This document shows, in pieces, positions 9,543 through 21,019 of a stretch of 32,833 nt of DNA (position 1 is the stretch's first letter; each line of letters opens with the position of its first letter). The stretch comes from Gammaproteobacteria bacterium (GTDB lineage Bacteria > Pseudomonadota > Gammaproteobacteria > Arenicellales > Poriferihabitantaceae). The notes under the pieces were generated by a model. The model had not been told where the DNA came from, did no database searches, and was given only the letters and a program-made list of their open reading frames with translations. A program made the position numbers and the translations under genes. The stretch lies in NCBI GenBank assembly GCA_028817015.1, contig JAPPQJ010000218.1:1-32833 (forward strand), read 5' to 3'.

Positions 9543-11024
9543 ATGGAAAATCACCTGCTTAGCCTGCTGATCTGGCTGCCTATCGTGGCCGGCATACTGA
9601 TTCTGGGCGCCGGAGACCAACGGCGCGCGGCGCTGGCGAGAAAGCTGGCCCTGGGGTTCTCGAGCGCGGTGTTCCTGCTCAGCGTGCCGCTTTATACCCG
9701 CTTCGACACCACCACCGCAGCCATGCAGTTCGGCGAACGGGCGAGATGGATCGACGCCTTCAACATCCATTACGCGCTCGGCGTTGACGGCATCTCCATG
9801 CCGCTCATCCTGCTGACCACGCTGCTGACCGTGGTCGTGGTCATCGCCGGCTGGACCGCCACACCTAAGCGCGTGGCGCAGTATATGGCCGCGTTCCTGA
9901 TCATGGAGGGCCTGATGATCGGCGTGTTCGCATCCCTGGACGCGGTGCTGTTCTACCTGTTCTGGGAGGCGATGCTGATTCCCATGTTCCTGATCATCGG
10001 CATCTGGGGCGGGCCGAACCGCATCTACGCGACCATTAAGTTCTTCCTGTATACGCTGCTCGGCTCGTTGCTGATGCTGGTCGCGTTGCTGTATCTGTAT
10101 CACGCCAGCGGCGGCAGTTTCAGCATCCTCGACTACCACCGCCTGCCGCTGGCGCTGGCCCCCCAGGTTCTCATCTTTCTGGCCTTCTTCGCCGCCTTTG
10201 CGGTCAAGGTGCCGATGTTCCCGGTGCACACCTGGCTGCCGGACGCGCATGTCGAGGCCCCCACCGGCGGCTCGGTGATTTTAGCCGCGGTGATGCTGAA
10301 GATGGGCGGCTACGGGTTCCTGCGCTTCAGCCTGCCGGTCACGCCGGACGCCAGCCACCAACTGGCCTGGCTGATGATCACGCTGTCGCTAATCGCGGTG
10401 GTGTATATCGCCTTAGTGGCGCTGGCGCAGCGCGACATGAAGAAGTTGATCGCCTACTCATCCATTTCCCACATGGGTTTCGTGACCCTCGGCCTGTTCA
10501 TTTTCAACCCCCGGGGCGTCGAAGGGGCGATGGTGCAGATGATCTCGCACGGCTTCATCTCCGGCGCGCTGTTCCTGTGCGTCGGCGTGCTGTATGACCG
10601 CCTGCACTCGCGCATGATCGCCGACTACGGCGGCCTGGCCGCGCCGATGCCGGTGTTCGCCGCCTTCATGGTGCTGTTCGCGCTGGCCAATGCCGGGCTG
10701 CCGGGCACCTCGGGTTTCGTCGGCGAATTCCTGGTCATTCTCGGCGCCTTCCAGGTCAACGCCTGGTTCGCCGTGGCGGCCGCGCTGACTCTGATTTTCG
10801 GCGCCGCCTATACGCTGTGGATGGTCAAGCGGGTGATCTACGGCGCGGTCATCTCCGAGCGGGTCGCCGCGCTGCCCGATGTGAACGGTCGCGAAATGCT
10901 GTTTTTGGGCGTGCTCGCCGCACTGGTGCTGTGGGTGGGGGTCTGGCCGAACCCGCTCCTTGAGGTCATGCACGCCACTATCGACAACCTGCTGGAGCAC
11001 ACCGCCGCCTCGAAACTGCCATGA
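9543..11024 (+). CDS. nuoM: NADH-quinone oxidoreductase subunit M
   Basis: FYLFWEAMLIPMFLIIGIWGGPNRIYATIKFFLYTLLGSLLM; HTWLPDAHVEAPTGGSVILAAVMLKMGGYGFLRFSLP; start at ATG 9543. Confidence 0.98.
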   Translation: MENHLLSLLIWLPIVAGILILGAGDQRRAALARKLALGFSSAVFLLSVPLYTRFDTTTAAMQFGERARWIDAFNIHYALGVDGISMPLILLTTLLTVVVVIAGWTATPKRVAQYMAAFLIMEGLMIGVFASLDAVLFYLFWEAMLIPMFLIIGIWGGPNRIYATIKFFLYTLLGSLLMLVALLYLYHASGGSFSILDYHRLPLALAPQVLIFLAFFAAFAVKVPMFPVHTWLPDAHVEAPTGGSVILAAVMLKMGGYGFLRFSLPVTPDASHQLAWLMITLSLIAVVYIALVALAQRDMKKLIAYSSISHMGFVTLGLFIFNPRGVEGAMVQMISHGFISGALFLCVGVLYDRLHSRMIADYGGLAAPMPVFAAFMVLFALANAGLPGTSGFVGEFLVILGAFQVNAWFAVAAALTLIFGAAYTLWMVKRVIYGAVISERVAALPDVNGREMLFLGVLAALVLWVGVWPNPLLEVMHATIDNLLEHTAASKLP

Positions 11025-12499
11025 ACCTTGCCTCTTTGAGAGTGACCGCCGCGCTGCCGGAAATTTTCATCGCCCTGGCGGCCTGCGCGATTTTGCTGCT
11101 TGGCGTAACCGGCAAACCGGGCAAGCCGAACCACCGCGCCGCGCTGGCCTGCCCCCTGGCCATCGCCGCGCTGCTGGTGACCGCGCTGCTGGCCGGGTTG
11201 AATTTTCCCGCCGGCGGCGGGGCGGTGGCCGCCTTCAACAACTTGTTCATCGGCGATGCGCTGGCCGGGTTGCTGAAGATCAGCATGTGCCTGCTGTGCG
11301 CCGCCGCCTTTTTATACGGCCGCCGTTACAACCGCGACCGCGGCCTGCTGACCTGCGAGTATTATGTGCTGGGCCTGTTCTCGGTCGCCGGCATGATGGT
11401 GGTGGCCTCGGCCAGCCACCTGCTGACCCTGTATCTCGGCCTGGAACTGATGTCGCTGTGCCTGTATGCGATGGTCGCCTGCCACCGCGACAGCCGACTG
11501 GCCTCAGAGGCGGCGATGAAATACTTCGTGCTCGGCGCGCTGGCCTCCAGCATCCTGCTGTATGGCATGTCGCTGTTGTATGGCCTGACCGGCTCGCTGG
11601 AGTTGCCGGTCATCCGCGCCGCCCTGTTTGCTGAAGCCGCCGACCCCGACGACGCCGCGCTGGCCCTGGCGGTGGTGTTCGTGGTCGTGGCGTTGGCCTT
11701 CAAACTCGGCGCGGTGCCGTTTCACATGTGGGTTCCCGACGTCTATCACGGCGCGCCGACCTCGACCACCGCGTTCCTCTCGGCCGCGCCCAAGGTCGCC
11801 GCGTTCGCCATCGTGTTGCGGCTGCTGGCCGGCGGCCTGGGCGACCTGGCCGGCATCTGGCAGTCGATGCTGGTCATCCTCGCGGTGTTGTCGGTGGCGG
11901 CCGGCAACATCATCGCCATCGCCCAGCATAACCTAAAGAGGATGCTGGCTTATTCGGCCGTCTCGCACATGGGGTTTTTCCTGTTCGGCATCGCCGCCGG
12001 CAGCGCGCAGGGATACAGCGCATCGCTGTTTTATGTCCTGGTCTATGCGGTGATGAGTTTGGGCGCGTTCGGCGCGGTGCTGTGCCTGGCCCGCGGCGAC
12101 GCCGAATGCGACCGCCTCGACGACTTGCAGGGCCTGAGCCGGCGCAGCCCGCGCACCGCCTTCCTGATTCTGATTCTAATGCTGTCGATGGCCGGCATCC
12201 CGCCGACCGCCGGCTTCTTCGCCAAACTCTCGGTGATTCAAGCGTTAGTCGGCGCCGGCCTGGTGTGGGTGGCGGTGGTGGCGGTGCTTCTCGCGGTGGT
12301 CGGCGCGTTCTACTACCTGCGCATCATTAAACTCATGTATTTCGACGACCCCGCGGACGCTTCGCCGGCGACACCGCCCGCCGGCGACCCCCCGGCGCAC
12401 CTCCTGCTGGCTTTCAACGCGCTCATCATCATCGCCATTTTGCCGTGGATCGGCGCGTTGATTTCGCTGTGCAACGCGGTGATTGCCGGCGCCGTTTAG
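11021..12499 (+). CDS. nuoN: NADH-quinone oxidoreductase subunit N
   Basis: YLGLELMSLCLYAMVACHRDSRLASEAAMKYFVLGALASSILLYGMSLLYG; FHMWVPDVYHGAPTSTTAFLSAAPKVAAFA. Confidence 0.97.
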   Translation: MNLASLRVTAALPEIFIALAACAILLLGVTGKPGKPNHRAALACPLAIAALLVTALLAGLNFPAGGGAVAAFNNLFIGDALAGLLKISMCLLCAAAFLYGRRYNRDRGLLTCEYYVLGLFSVAGMMVVASASHLLTLYLGLELMSLCLYAMVACHRDSRLASEAAMKYFVLGALASSILLYGMSLLYGLTGSLELPVIRAALFAEAADPDDAALALAVVFVVVALAFKLGAVPFHMWVPDVYHGAPTSTTAFLSAAPKVAAFAIVLRLLAGGLGDLAGIWQSMLVILAVLSVAAGNIIAIAQHNLKRMLAYSAVSHMGFFLFGIAAGSAQGYSASLFYVLVYAVMSLGAFGAVLCLARGDAECDRLDDLQGLSRRSPRTAFLILILMLSMAGIPPTAGFFAKLSVIQALVGAGLVWVAVVAVLLAVVGAFYYLRIIKLMYFDDPADASPATPPAGDPPAHLLLAFNALIIIAILPWIGALISLCNAVIAGAV

Positions 12500-12522
12500 C
12501 CCTGGCCATCGCCGGCGCCGCC

Positions 12523-13698
12523 ATGAAAAAAATCAACCTCGGGCTGCTGTTCGGCGGGCGCTCCTGCGAACACGAGGTGTCGGTGATTTCGGCGCGCTCC
12601 ATTCTCCAGGCCATCGACCGAAGAAAATACGCGGTCAGCCTCATCGGCATCGACAAGGCCGGCCACTGGCGGCTCGCCGATGGCGATGACTTGGACGCGC
12701 TGCTCAGCGGCGGCGAAGTTGCGGCGCGGCCGCCGCCAGGCGGCGGCGACTCGACCGGCGCGGCCGCCGGCCGCCCGGTCACCCTCGACCTGCACCATCA
12801 CGGCAACCTGTCCGTGGCCGGCCCACCGCCCGCCGCCGGCCGTCACCTGTTGCCGGCCCTTGATGTTGTCTTCCCGGCGTTGCACGGCACCTTCGGCGAA
12901 GACGGCACCTTGCAGGGTGTGCTCGAGATGGCCGGGGTCCCATACATCGGTTGCGGCGTGGCCGCCTCGGCGCTGGCCATGGACAAGACTCTGGCCAAAA
13001 AGGTCTTCCACGCCGCCGGCATCCCGCAGGCGCCGCACATCGACATTACCGCACCGCAGTGGCGGCGAGCGCCGGCCGACATCATGCGGCGCTGCGAAAC
13101 GCGCCTGGGCTGGCCGGAGTTTGTCAAGCCGGCCAACTTGGGCTCCAGCGTCGGCGTCAGCAAAGCGCATGACCCGGGCGAGTTGAAGGGCGCCGTTGAA
13201 TTGGCGTTGCGCTTCGACGCCAAAATCGTCATCGAGCAATCCATGGAGAATTGCCGGGAAGTGGAATGCGCGGTGCTCGGCCATGCCGGCGACGCGCGCG
13301 CCTCGGTGGTCGGCGAGATCATCCCCGGCGCCGAGTTCTACGACTACACGACCAAGTATCTGGACGATAAATCCGAGTTGGTGGTGCCGGCAAAAATACC
13401 CGGCCCGGTCGCCGAACGGGTGCGCGAGTTATCCGTCAAAGCGTTCAGAGAAATCGGCGGTGACGGCCTGGCGCGCGTCGATTTCCTGGTCGGGCGCGAC
13501 ACTGGCCAGGTGACACTGAACGAAATCAACACCCTGCCCGGCTTCACGCCGATCAGCATGTATCCGCGCCTGTGGGCGGCCAGTGGCGTGCCCTACCCCG
13601 AACTCATCGACCGCCTGATTGAACTGGCGCTTCAGACCCACCGCGGCAAGGCGAAGTTGCAGCGCGCGATTGAACCGGGGGACTGGCCCGGGGATTGA
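12523..13698 (+). CDS. ddl: D-alanine--D-alanine ligase
   Basis: NLGLLFGGRSCEHEVSVISARSI; GTFGEDGTLQGVLEMAGVPYIGCGVAASALAMDK; NEINTLPGFTPISMYPRLW; ATG at 12523. Confidence 0.95.
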   Translation: MKKINLGLLFGGRSCEHEVSVISARSILQAIDRRKYAVSLIGIDKAGHWRLADGDDLDALLSGGEVAARPPPGGGDSTGAAAGRPVTLDLHHHGNLSVAGPPPAAGRHLLPALDVVFPALHGTFGEDGTLQGVLEMAGVPYIGCGVAASALAMDKTLAKKVFHAAGIPQAPHIDITAPQWRRAPADIMRRCETRLGWPEFVKPANLGSSVGVSKAHDPGELKGAVELALRFDAKIVIEQSMENCREVECAVLGHAGDARASVVGEIIPGAEFYDYTTKYLDDKSELVVPAKIPGPVAERVRELSVKAFREIGGDGLARVDFLVGRDTGQVTLNEINTLPGFTPISMYPRLWAASGVPYPELIDRLIELALQTHRGKAKLQRAIEPGDWPGD

Positions 13699-14016
13699 GT
13701 GGAGCCGCGCCCGCCGCCCGCGCCGTTTAGAATCACCTGCCGCTGTGCGGGTGTGAACATTTTCATCGGCCACATGACTCCCCGGATCGACCGCGAAGAG
13801 GCGGCGCTTACCGGGCGTGAATCTGCTCGCGCACCGCTTTGACCACCTCGCCGCAACCGTCGGCGACCCGCCATCGTCGAACCGGCGGCGTTGGTGCAGG
13901 CGCCCGCCGTTGCGGCCGGCGGATGAAGTCGGTGGACACTTGGTGGGTGGAGTCCGGGAACATCCCGCACCCTGTGATGACCCTGTGCAAATTATCAGCA
14001 TGATTTATGCTTGAGT

Positions 14017-14025
14017 TGTGGATAA
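14017..14025 (-). promoter_or_regulatory. DnaA box (TGTGGATAA, reverse of TTATCCACA) upstream of dnaA
   Basis: Perfect 9/9 match in the ddl-dnaA intergenic region. Confidence 0.7.
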
Positions 14026-14179
14026 ACGCCGGCGTTGGAATTACACTCAGTCGTCTCCAGGAAACATCGGTTGGCGGCTTGGCGGTGGTGGATGGAACGG
14101 TATTCGGTGGTGAAACGATGTTTGTCGATTAATTTACCGGTATGCCGGGACCCGGGTTTTTATTGCGTGGATTTTGCCG

Positions 14180-15511
14180 ATGTCTGAAACTTGGAATGAT
14201 TGTGTAGCCCGACTAAAAGCCCAGATTTCGGAGGCCGACATCAGTGCCTGGGTTGCACCGTTGCATCCGGTGCGCCGGGACGACACGCTGAAACTGCTGG
14301 CTCCAAACCGCTATGTCCTTGATTATGTAAGAAAAAACCTGTTCCACCTGATCGAAAAGAAGATCCTGGAAATGAATAGCGGCATTCGGCTGGTGCAGGT
14401 TGAGATCGGCGGGCATGGCTCCGCCGACGCTGTCCGTTCCGCAGGTTCCGCCCGCCTTGCAGCAGGTAACCGCTCGCCGCAGCCCTATGCGGGCGGCGCA
14501 ATGAACGATAACTTCACCTTCGAAAAACACGTCGAGGGCAATTCCAACCAACTGGCCCGGGCGGCGGCGCTGCAGGTTGGTAAAAACGCCGGCCGCGCGT
14601 ATAACCCGCTTTTCATCTATGGCGAGGTAGGCCTTGGCAAGACCCACTTGATGCAGGCTGCAGGCCATCTGATGCAACACACGGACAGGTCCGCCAAAGT
14701 GATGTATGTCCGCTCGGAGTTATTCGTCAACGACATGGTGAATGCGTTGAAAAACAACGCCATGCATCACTTCAAGCGCCATTACCGGTCGCTGAGCGCG
14801 TTGCTGATCGACGATATTCAGTTTTTCGCCAAGAAAACCCAGTCGCAGGAAGAGTTTTTCCACACCTTCAATTCGCTGTTGGAAGGCCAGCGGCAGATCA
14901 TCATTACCAGTGACCGTATTCCGAATGCCATCACCAATGTGGATGCGCGGTTAATCTCGCGGTTTAGCAGCGGCCTCACCGTGGGCATTGAACCGCCGGA
15001 ACTCGAAACGCGGGTGGCCATTTTAGAAAAGAAAGCGCTGGAACGGGGCATTGAGTTGCCGAAAGAAGTTGCTTTTTTTGTCGCCCACGCAATTCGCTCC
15101 AATGTGCGCACATTGACCGGCGCGTTGCATCGCATCCTCGCCACCGCCGGTTTTACCGGCCGGCCGCTCGATGTTGATCTTGCCCGGGATGCGTTGAGCG
15201 ACCTGTTAGCCCACCAGCAGAAACAAATCAGCATCGAGAATATTCAGCAAACCGTGGCCGAGTATTACAAACTGCGGGTCACCGATCTGCTGTCGAAAAA
15301 ACGCTCCAGAAATATCGCACGACCACGGCAACTGGCGATGTTCCTCGCCAAAGAATACACCAACCTTAGCCTGCCCCAGATCGGCGCTCGTTTTGGCGGC
15401 CGGGACCACACTACCGTGCTGTATGCCTGTCGCAGGATCGAGGAATTGATCCAAACCGACCCTGGAATCAAGGAAGACTACCGAAATTTGGAACGCTCGT
15501 TTGGTGTATAA
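14180..15511 (+). CDS. dnaA: Chromosomal replication initiator protein DnaA
   Basis: YNPLFIYGEVGLGKTHLMQAAGHLM; LLIDDIQFFAKKTQSQEEFFHTFNSLLEGQRQIIITSDR; domain IV GGRDHTTVLYACRRIEELI. Start ATG 14180 preferred; TTG 14174 is possible. Confidence 0.98.
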   Translation: MSETWNDCVARLKAQISEADISAWVAPLHPVRRDDTLKLLAPNRYVLDYVRKNLFHLIEKKILEMNSGIRLVQVEIGGHGSADAVRSAGSARLAAGNRSPQPYAGGAMNDNFTFEKHVEGNSNQLARAAALQVGKNAGRAYNPLFIYGEVGLGKTHLMQAAGHLMQHTDRSAKVMYVRSELFVNDMVNALKNNAMHHFKRHYRSLSALLIDDIQFFAKKTQSQEEFFHTFNSLLEGQRQIIITSDRIPNAITNVDARLISRFSSGLTVGIEPPELETRVAILEKKALERGIELPKEVAFFVAHAIRSNVRTLTGALHRILATAGFTGRPLDVDLARDALSDLLAHQQKQISIENIQQTVAEYYKLRVTDLLSKKRSRNIARPRQLAMFLAKEYTNLSLPQIGARFGGRDHTTVLYACRRIEELIQTDPGIKEDYRNLERSFGV

Positions 15512-15726
15512 GGTGTATAACTTGTCGATTTTCTGTGGATAGACAGCATGAAGTGCTGAGTAGCCCGTGGAAAAATTTTTTACCCACAACCCGCGGTTTC
15601 GTTTTACAATACTTTCCAACCGCTTCACTCAAGTTCGGTCGAAATATATGCCCTTGATAAGGAAGCGAAAATACCACTTATCCACAAATCTACAGGCCCT
15701 AACTGCTACTGCTACCAAGTAAACAG
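15512..15726. promoter_or_regulatory. Putative oriC/DnaA-binding region between dnaA and dnaN
   Basis: TTATCCACA at 15678-15686 (perfect DnaA box), CTATCCACA on the minus strand at 15534-15542, TTACCCACA at 15580-15588, and an adjacent AT-rich tract AAAAATTTTTTA (15571-15582). Confidence 0.6.
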
Positions 15727-16848
15727 ATGAATATCATTATAGACAAAGAGAAAATTCTCCCCGCTTTGAATTTAGTCAGTAGCGTGGTGGAAGGACGTCA
15801 AACATTGCCGATGTTGTCCAATTTATATTTCAGTTTGAATGACGGAGTGCTTGAGATAGTCGGAACAGATATGGAAATGGAGGTTTCCGAAACCGTTAAT
15901 GAAGTCCAGGGAGACAATGGGTCTTTTACGGTATCCACAAAGAAATTCCTTGATATAGTCCGCATATTGCCCGAAAATTCGTCGATCTCCGTCAAACAGG
16001 AAAAAGACAAAGCGGTGGTCACTTCGGCAAGAAGCCGATATTCACTTAAGACATTACCCGCTGATGACTTCCCCAGAATCAAAGTCGAGAACTGGGAGGA
16101 GCGGTTAAAAGTGGGTCAGTCGGCATTGAGAGAGTTGCTTGGGAAAACTTCCTTTGCGATGGCTGTCCAGGATGTGCGCTATTACTTGAATGGCGTATTG
16201 TTTGAGTTATCAGCGAAACAACTTCGATCCATCGCGACCGATGGCCATCGTCTCGCTCAGTCGGATATGGACACCGATCTGGACCTGAATGAAACCAGGG
16301 AGTTAATCATACCGCGCAAGGCCGTCATAGAAATCAACCGGTTTATCGGCGGTGAGGATGCCGACAACGAAGAGGATGTTCATTTGACGGTCGAGATGAA
16401 CCGTAATCACCTCAAGTTGACTAAGAACAATATGGTACTTACCACTAAACTAATCGATGGAAAATTTCCCGAATATAAGGGGGTTTTAGATAATAAGTTC
16501 GATATTTTGGTCAACGTCAATCGGTTGGATTTTATCGGTGCCTTAAGCCGTGTTGCGGTTTTGACTGAGTCACACCAGCACCAGGGAATTAAAGTCAACC
16601 TTGAGGAAGGGGGGATACGTGTGACGACGACTAATTTGGATCAGGAAGAGGCGGAGGATTATGTGGATGTCGAGTATAGCGGCAAGCCCATCGAGATCGG
16701 ATACAATGTGAACTATCTAATCGACGCTGCCCGGGCTGGCCATAGCGAGATGATAGAACTCCATCTACAGGGAAGTGACGGCATCTGCGTCATGAAACAA
16801 CCCGGTGATGACCGCACGATCTGGCTGATTATGCCTATGCGCATTTAG
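15727..16848 (+). CDS. dnaN: DNA polymerase III beta subunit (sliding clamp)
   Basis: NIIIDKEKILPALNLVSSVVEGRQTLPMLSNLYFSL; RSIATDGHRLAQSDMD; C-terminal IWLIMPMRI; position after dnaA. Confidence 0.98.
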   Translation: MNIIIDKEKILPALNLVSSVVEGRQTLPMLSNLYFSLNDGVLEIVGTDMEMEVSETVNEVQGDNGSFTVSTKKFLDIVRILPENSSISVKQEKDKAVVTSARSRYSLKTLPADDFPRIKVENWEERLKVGQSALRELLGKTSFAMAVQDVRYYLNGVLFELSAKQLRSIATDGHRLAQSDMDTDLDLNETRELIIPRKAVIEINRFIGGEDADNEEDVHLTVEMNRNHLKLTKNNMVLTTKLIDGKFPEYKGVLDNKFDILVNVNRLDFIGALSRVAVLTESHQHQGIKVNLEEGGIRVTTTNLDQEEAEDYVDVEYSGKPIEIGYNVNYLIDAARAGHSEMIELHLQGSDGICVMKQPGDDRTIWLIMPMRI

Positions 16849-16863
16849 CGCCTGGTTCAGTGA

Positions 16864-16879
16864 TGTTTCATGTGAAACA
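16864..16879. promoter_or_regulatory. parS: parS-like site 1: TGTTTCATGTGAAACA (inside GATGTTTCATGTGAAACATC)
   Basis: 15/16 match to the well-known ParB-binding consensus TGTTTCACGTGAAACA; origin-proximal. Confidence 0.75.
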
Positions 16880-17017
16880 TCGCTTGGGAGTAAAAATCAG
16901 GCGATTCGTTGAGATGTTGCTCGCGGGTTTTGTGAATTTCGTCACTACAATCCATCCCACCAGTTTCAGGTAATCCAATTTGGCTGGGTTGCCACCAAGT
17001 TATTTTTAATTCGACTA

Positions 17018-17033
17018 TGTTTCATGTGAAACA
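17018..17033. promoter_or_regulatory. parS: parS-like site 2: TGTTTCATGTGAAACA (inside CTATGTTTCATGTGAAACATAG)
   Basis: Core identical to site 1, 154 bp downstream, same variant central base, with different complementary flanks. Confidence 0.75.
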
Positions 17034-17292
17034 TAGCGATTCAAAAGAATCATATAACCCGGTCAAGACTCGCTGAGAGATGCCGTTGGCAGGCGATTCG
17101 CGTTTTGCCTTGAGCATCCGATATCCGGATTATCGCCTTTCTCTCATCGCTTCCGGCGGTCTGCAAGCGGGTATTCCGAGTCATGCCCAGAAGATTTTAA
17201 CTGATTGATTTTATTAATAATAAATTCCATAACCAGGGAGGTTTACCGGGCTGGAACATGATAAAATCCCCGCCTCATTGTTATTGGGCTAA

Positions 17293-19689
<2,397 letters not shown>

Positions 19690-19707
19690 CGGGCCCGGCG
19701 ATGATTG

Positions 19708-20298
19708 TCACGCCAAGCCGAAGCCGTCTCGGGGTTTGGCAAACACCCGCTCCAGCATCGGGATGAAGTGAGACAGCGGCTTGGACGGGTATTCGGGGTC
19801 GAAGCAGTTCTGGTCGTAGTTTTCGCAGAAATGGACGCAGTCGTGATACCACGGATGGTCGCGATATCGCTCCCGGGCATGGCGGTCGCCGCCCAGGTGG
19901 TGGGCGTAGTAATACATCTGAAACAGGCCGTGGTGGGCGATGATCCAGTGGGTTCGCTCGGAAACATACGGCCGCAAAATGGCGGCCGCCAATTCGCTGT
20001 GGGACAAGGGTGCCAGGGCATCGCCGATGTCGTGCAACAGCGCCGCCGCCACCATCTCCCCGGTCTCGCCGGCCGCCTCGGCGCGGGTCGCCGATTGCAG
20101 CGAATGCTCAAGCCGGGAAACCCGGTATCCGGAAAAAGATGCGTCCAGTTGCCGCAAAGCCGCGACCAGACGGCCCGGCAAACCGGCGGTATACTCCCGC
20201 TCATGGCGGTGCAGGAACGCATACTCCTGCGCGGTGCCGTCGGCCATTCGGGTGAATCGCACCGTTTGCACGGGTTTGGCGCTCAGGGTCATCGGCAT
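19708..20298 (-). CDS. HD-domain protein, COG4341/PhnZ-like (possible diiron oxygenase or phosphohydrolase)
   Basis: RLEHSLQSATRAEAAG, AALLHDIGDALAPLSHSELAA, HHGLFQMYYYAHHLGG, CENYDQNCFDPEYPSKPLSHFIPMLERVF. Confidence 0.75.
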   Translation of the reverse strand: MPMTLSAKPVQTVRFTRMADGTAQEYAFLHRHEREYTAGLPGRLVAALRQLDASFSGYRVSRLEHSLQSATRAEAAGETGEMVAAALLHDIGDALAPLSHSELAAAILRPYVSERTHWIIAHHGLFQMYYYAHHLGGDRHARERYRDHPWYHDCVHFCENYDQNCFDPEYPSKPLSHFIPMLERVFAKPRDGFGLA

Positions 20299-20646
20299 TT
20301 ACAAAATCGACAGCACGTTGTGCGGCGGCCGGCCAAGCGCCGCCCGGCGGCCTTTGACGACAATGGGCCGCTCCAGCAACCGGGGGTTGGCGGCCACGAT
20401 GTCGATGAGCGCTTGTTCGGACAGCGCCCTGTCCTTGAGCCCGAGTTGGCGGTATAGATCCTCGCCGGTGCGCATCATGTCGCGCACCGAGCAGCCAAGC
20501 AGCGCGGTTAAATCCTTCAGCGTGTGCGCATCCGGCGGCGTCTCCAGGTAGCGCACGATCTCGGGTTCGACGCCGTTTTCTCTGATCAGCGCCAGCGTGG
20601 CCCGTGATTTTGAACACCTGGGGTTGTGGTAGATGGTGGTGGTCAT
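20299..20646 (-). CDS. arsC: ArsC-family arsenate reductase (glutaredoxin-dependent type)
   Basis: TTIYHNPRCSKSRATLALIRENGVEPEIVRYLETPP...NPRLLERPIVVKGRRAALGRPP. Confidence 0.92.
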   Translation of the reverse strand: MTTTIYHNPRCSKSRATLALIRENGVEPEIVRYLETPPDAHTLKDLTALLGCSVRDMMRTGEDLYRQLGLKDRALSEQALIDIVAANPRLLERPIVVKGRRAALGRPPHNVLSIL

Positions 20647-20707
20647 CGGTCTTCTCCGGCCGCGAAATTATAATGGCGTCGGCGGCCGTTGCGCAAATCC
20701 CGGTGCG

Positions 20708-21019
20708 TCAACTCCCGGGAGGAAGCGGGGTGTCGCATCGCCAGCAGATATCGAAGGTGGTCGGATTGCGCTCCAGGCAGGTGCCGCAGGTTTTGTCAAG
20801 CGCCGGCGGCGGGCGGCTTTCAAATTCACGGATCGCGCGCCGCGCCTTTTCCTCGTCGAAGTTGCGCTTCACCCACACCTCCGGGGGCGTAACCGGCAGG
20901 TCGCCGAGGCCGCCCTGGGCATTCTGGTTAAACAGCAGACTGGGGACGCCGGCCCGGGCCAGAAGATCGACCACCAACTGACCGTCGATCAGGGACTGCG
21001 CGGTATAAACCCGTTTCAT
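20708..21019 (-). CDS. DUF2007-like protein with a C-terminal CxxC...CxxC zinc-ribbon-like tail
   Basis: MKRVYTAQSLIDGQLVVDLLARAGVPSLLFNQNAQGGLGDLPVTPPEVWVKRNFDEEKARRAIREFE...CGTCLERNPTTFDICWRC. True start at 21019; the listed 389-aa ORF runs antiframe through the upstream gene. Confidence 0.75.
   Translation of the reverse strand: MKRVYTAQSLIDGQLVVDLLARAGVPSLLFNQNAQGGLGDLPVTPPEVWVKRNFDEEKARRAIREFESRPPPALDKTCGTCLERNPTTFDICWRCDTPLPPGS

Noticed and set aside
14060-14130. Additional parS-like half sites (GAAACATCGG, GTGAAACGATGTTTGTC) upstream of dnaA
   Set aside because: Half-site order and spacing do not match a parS palindrome.
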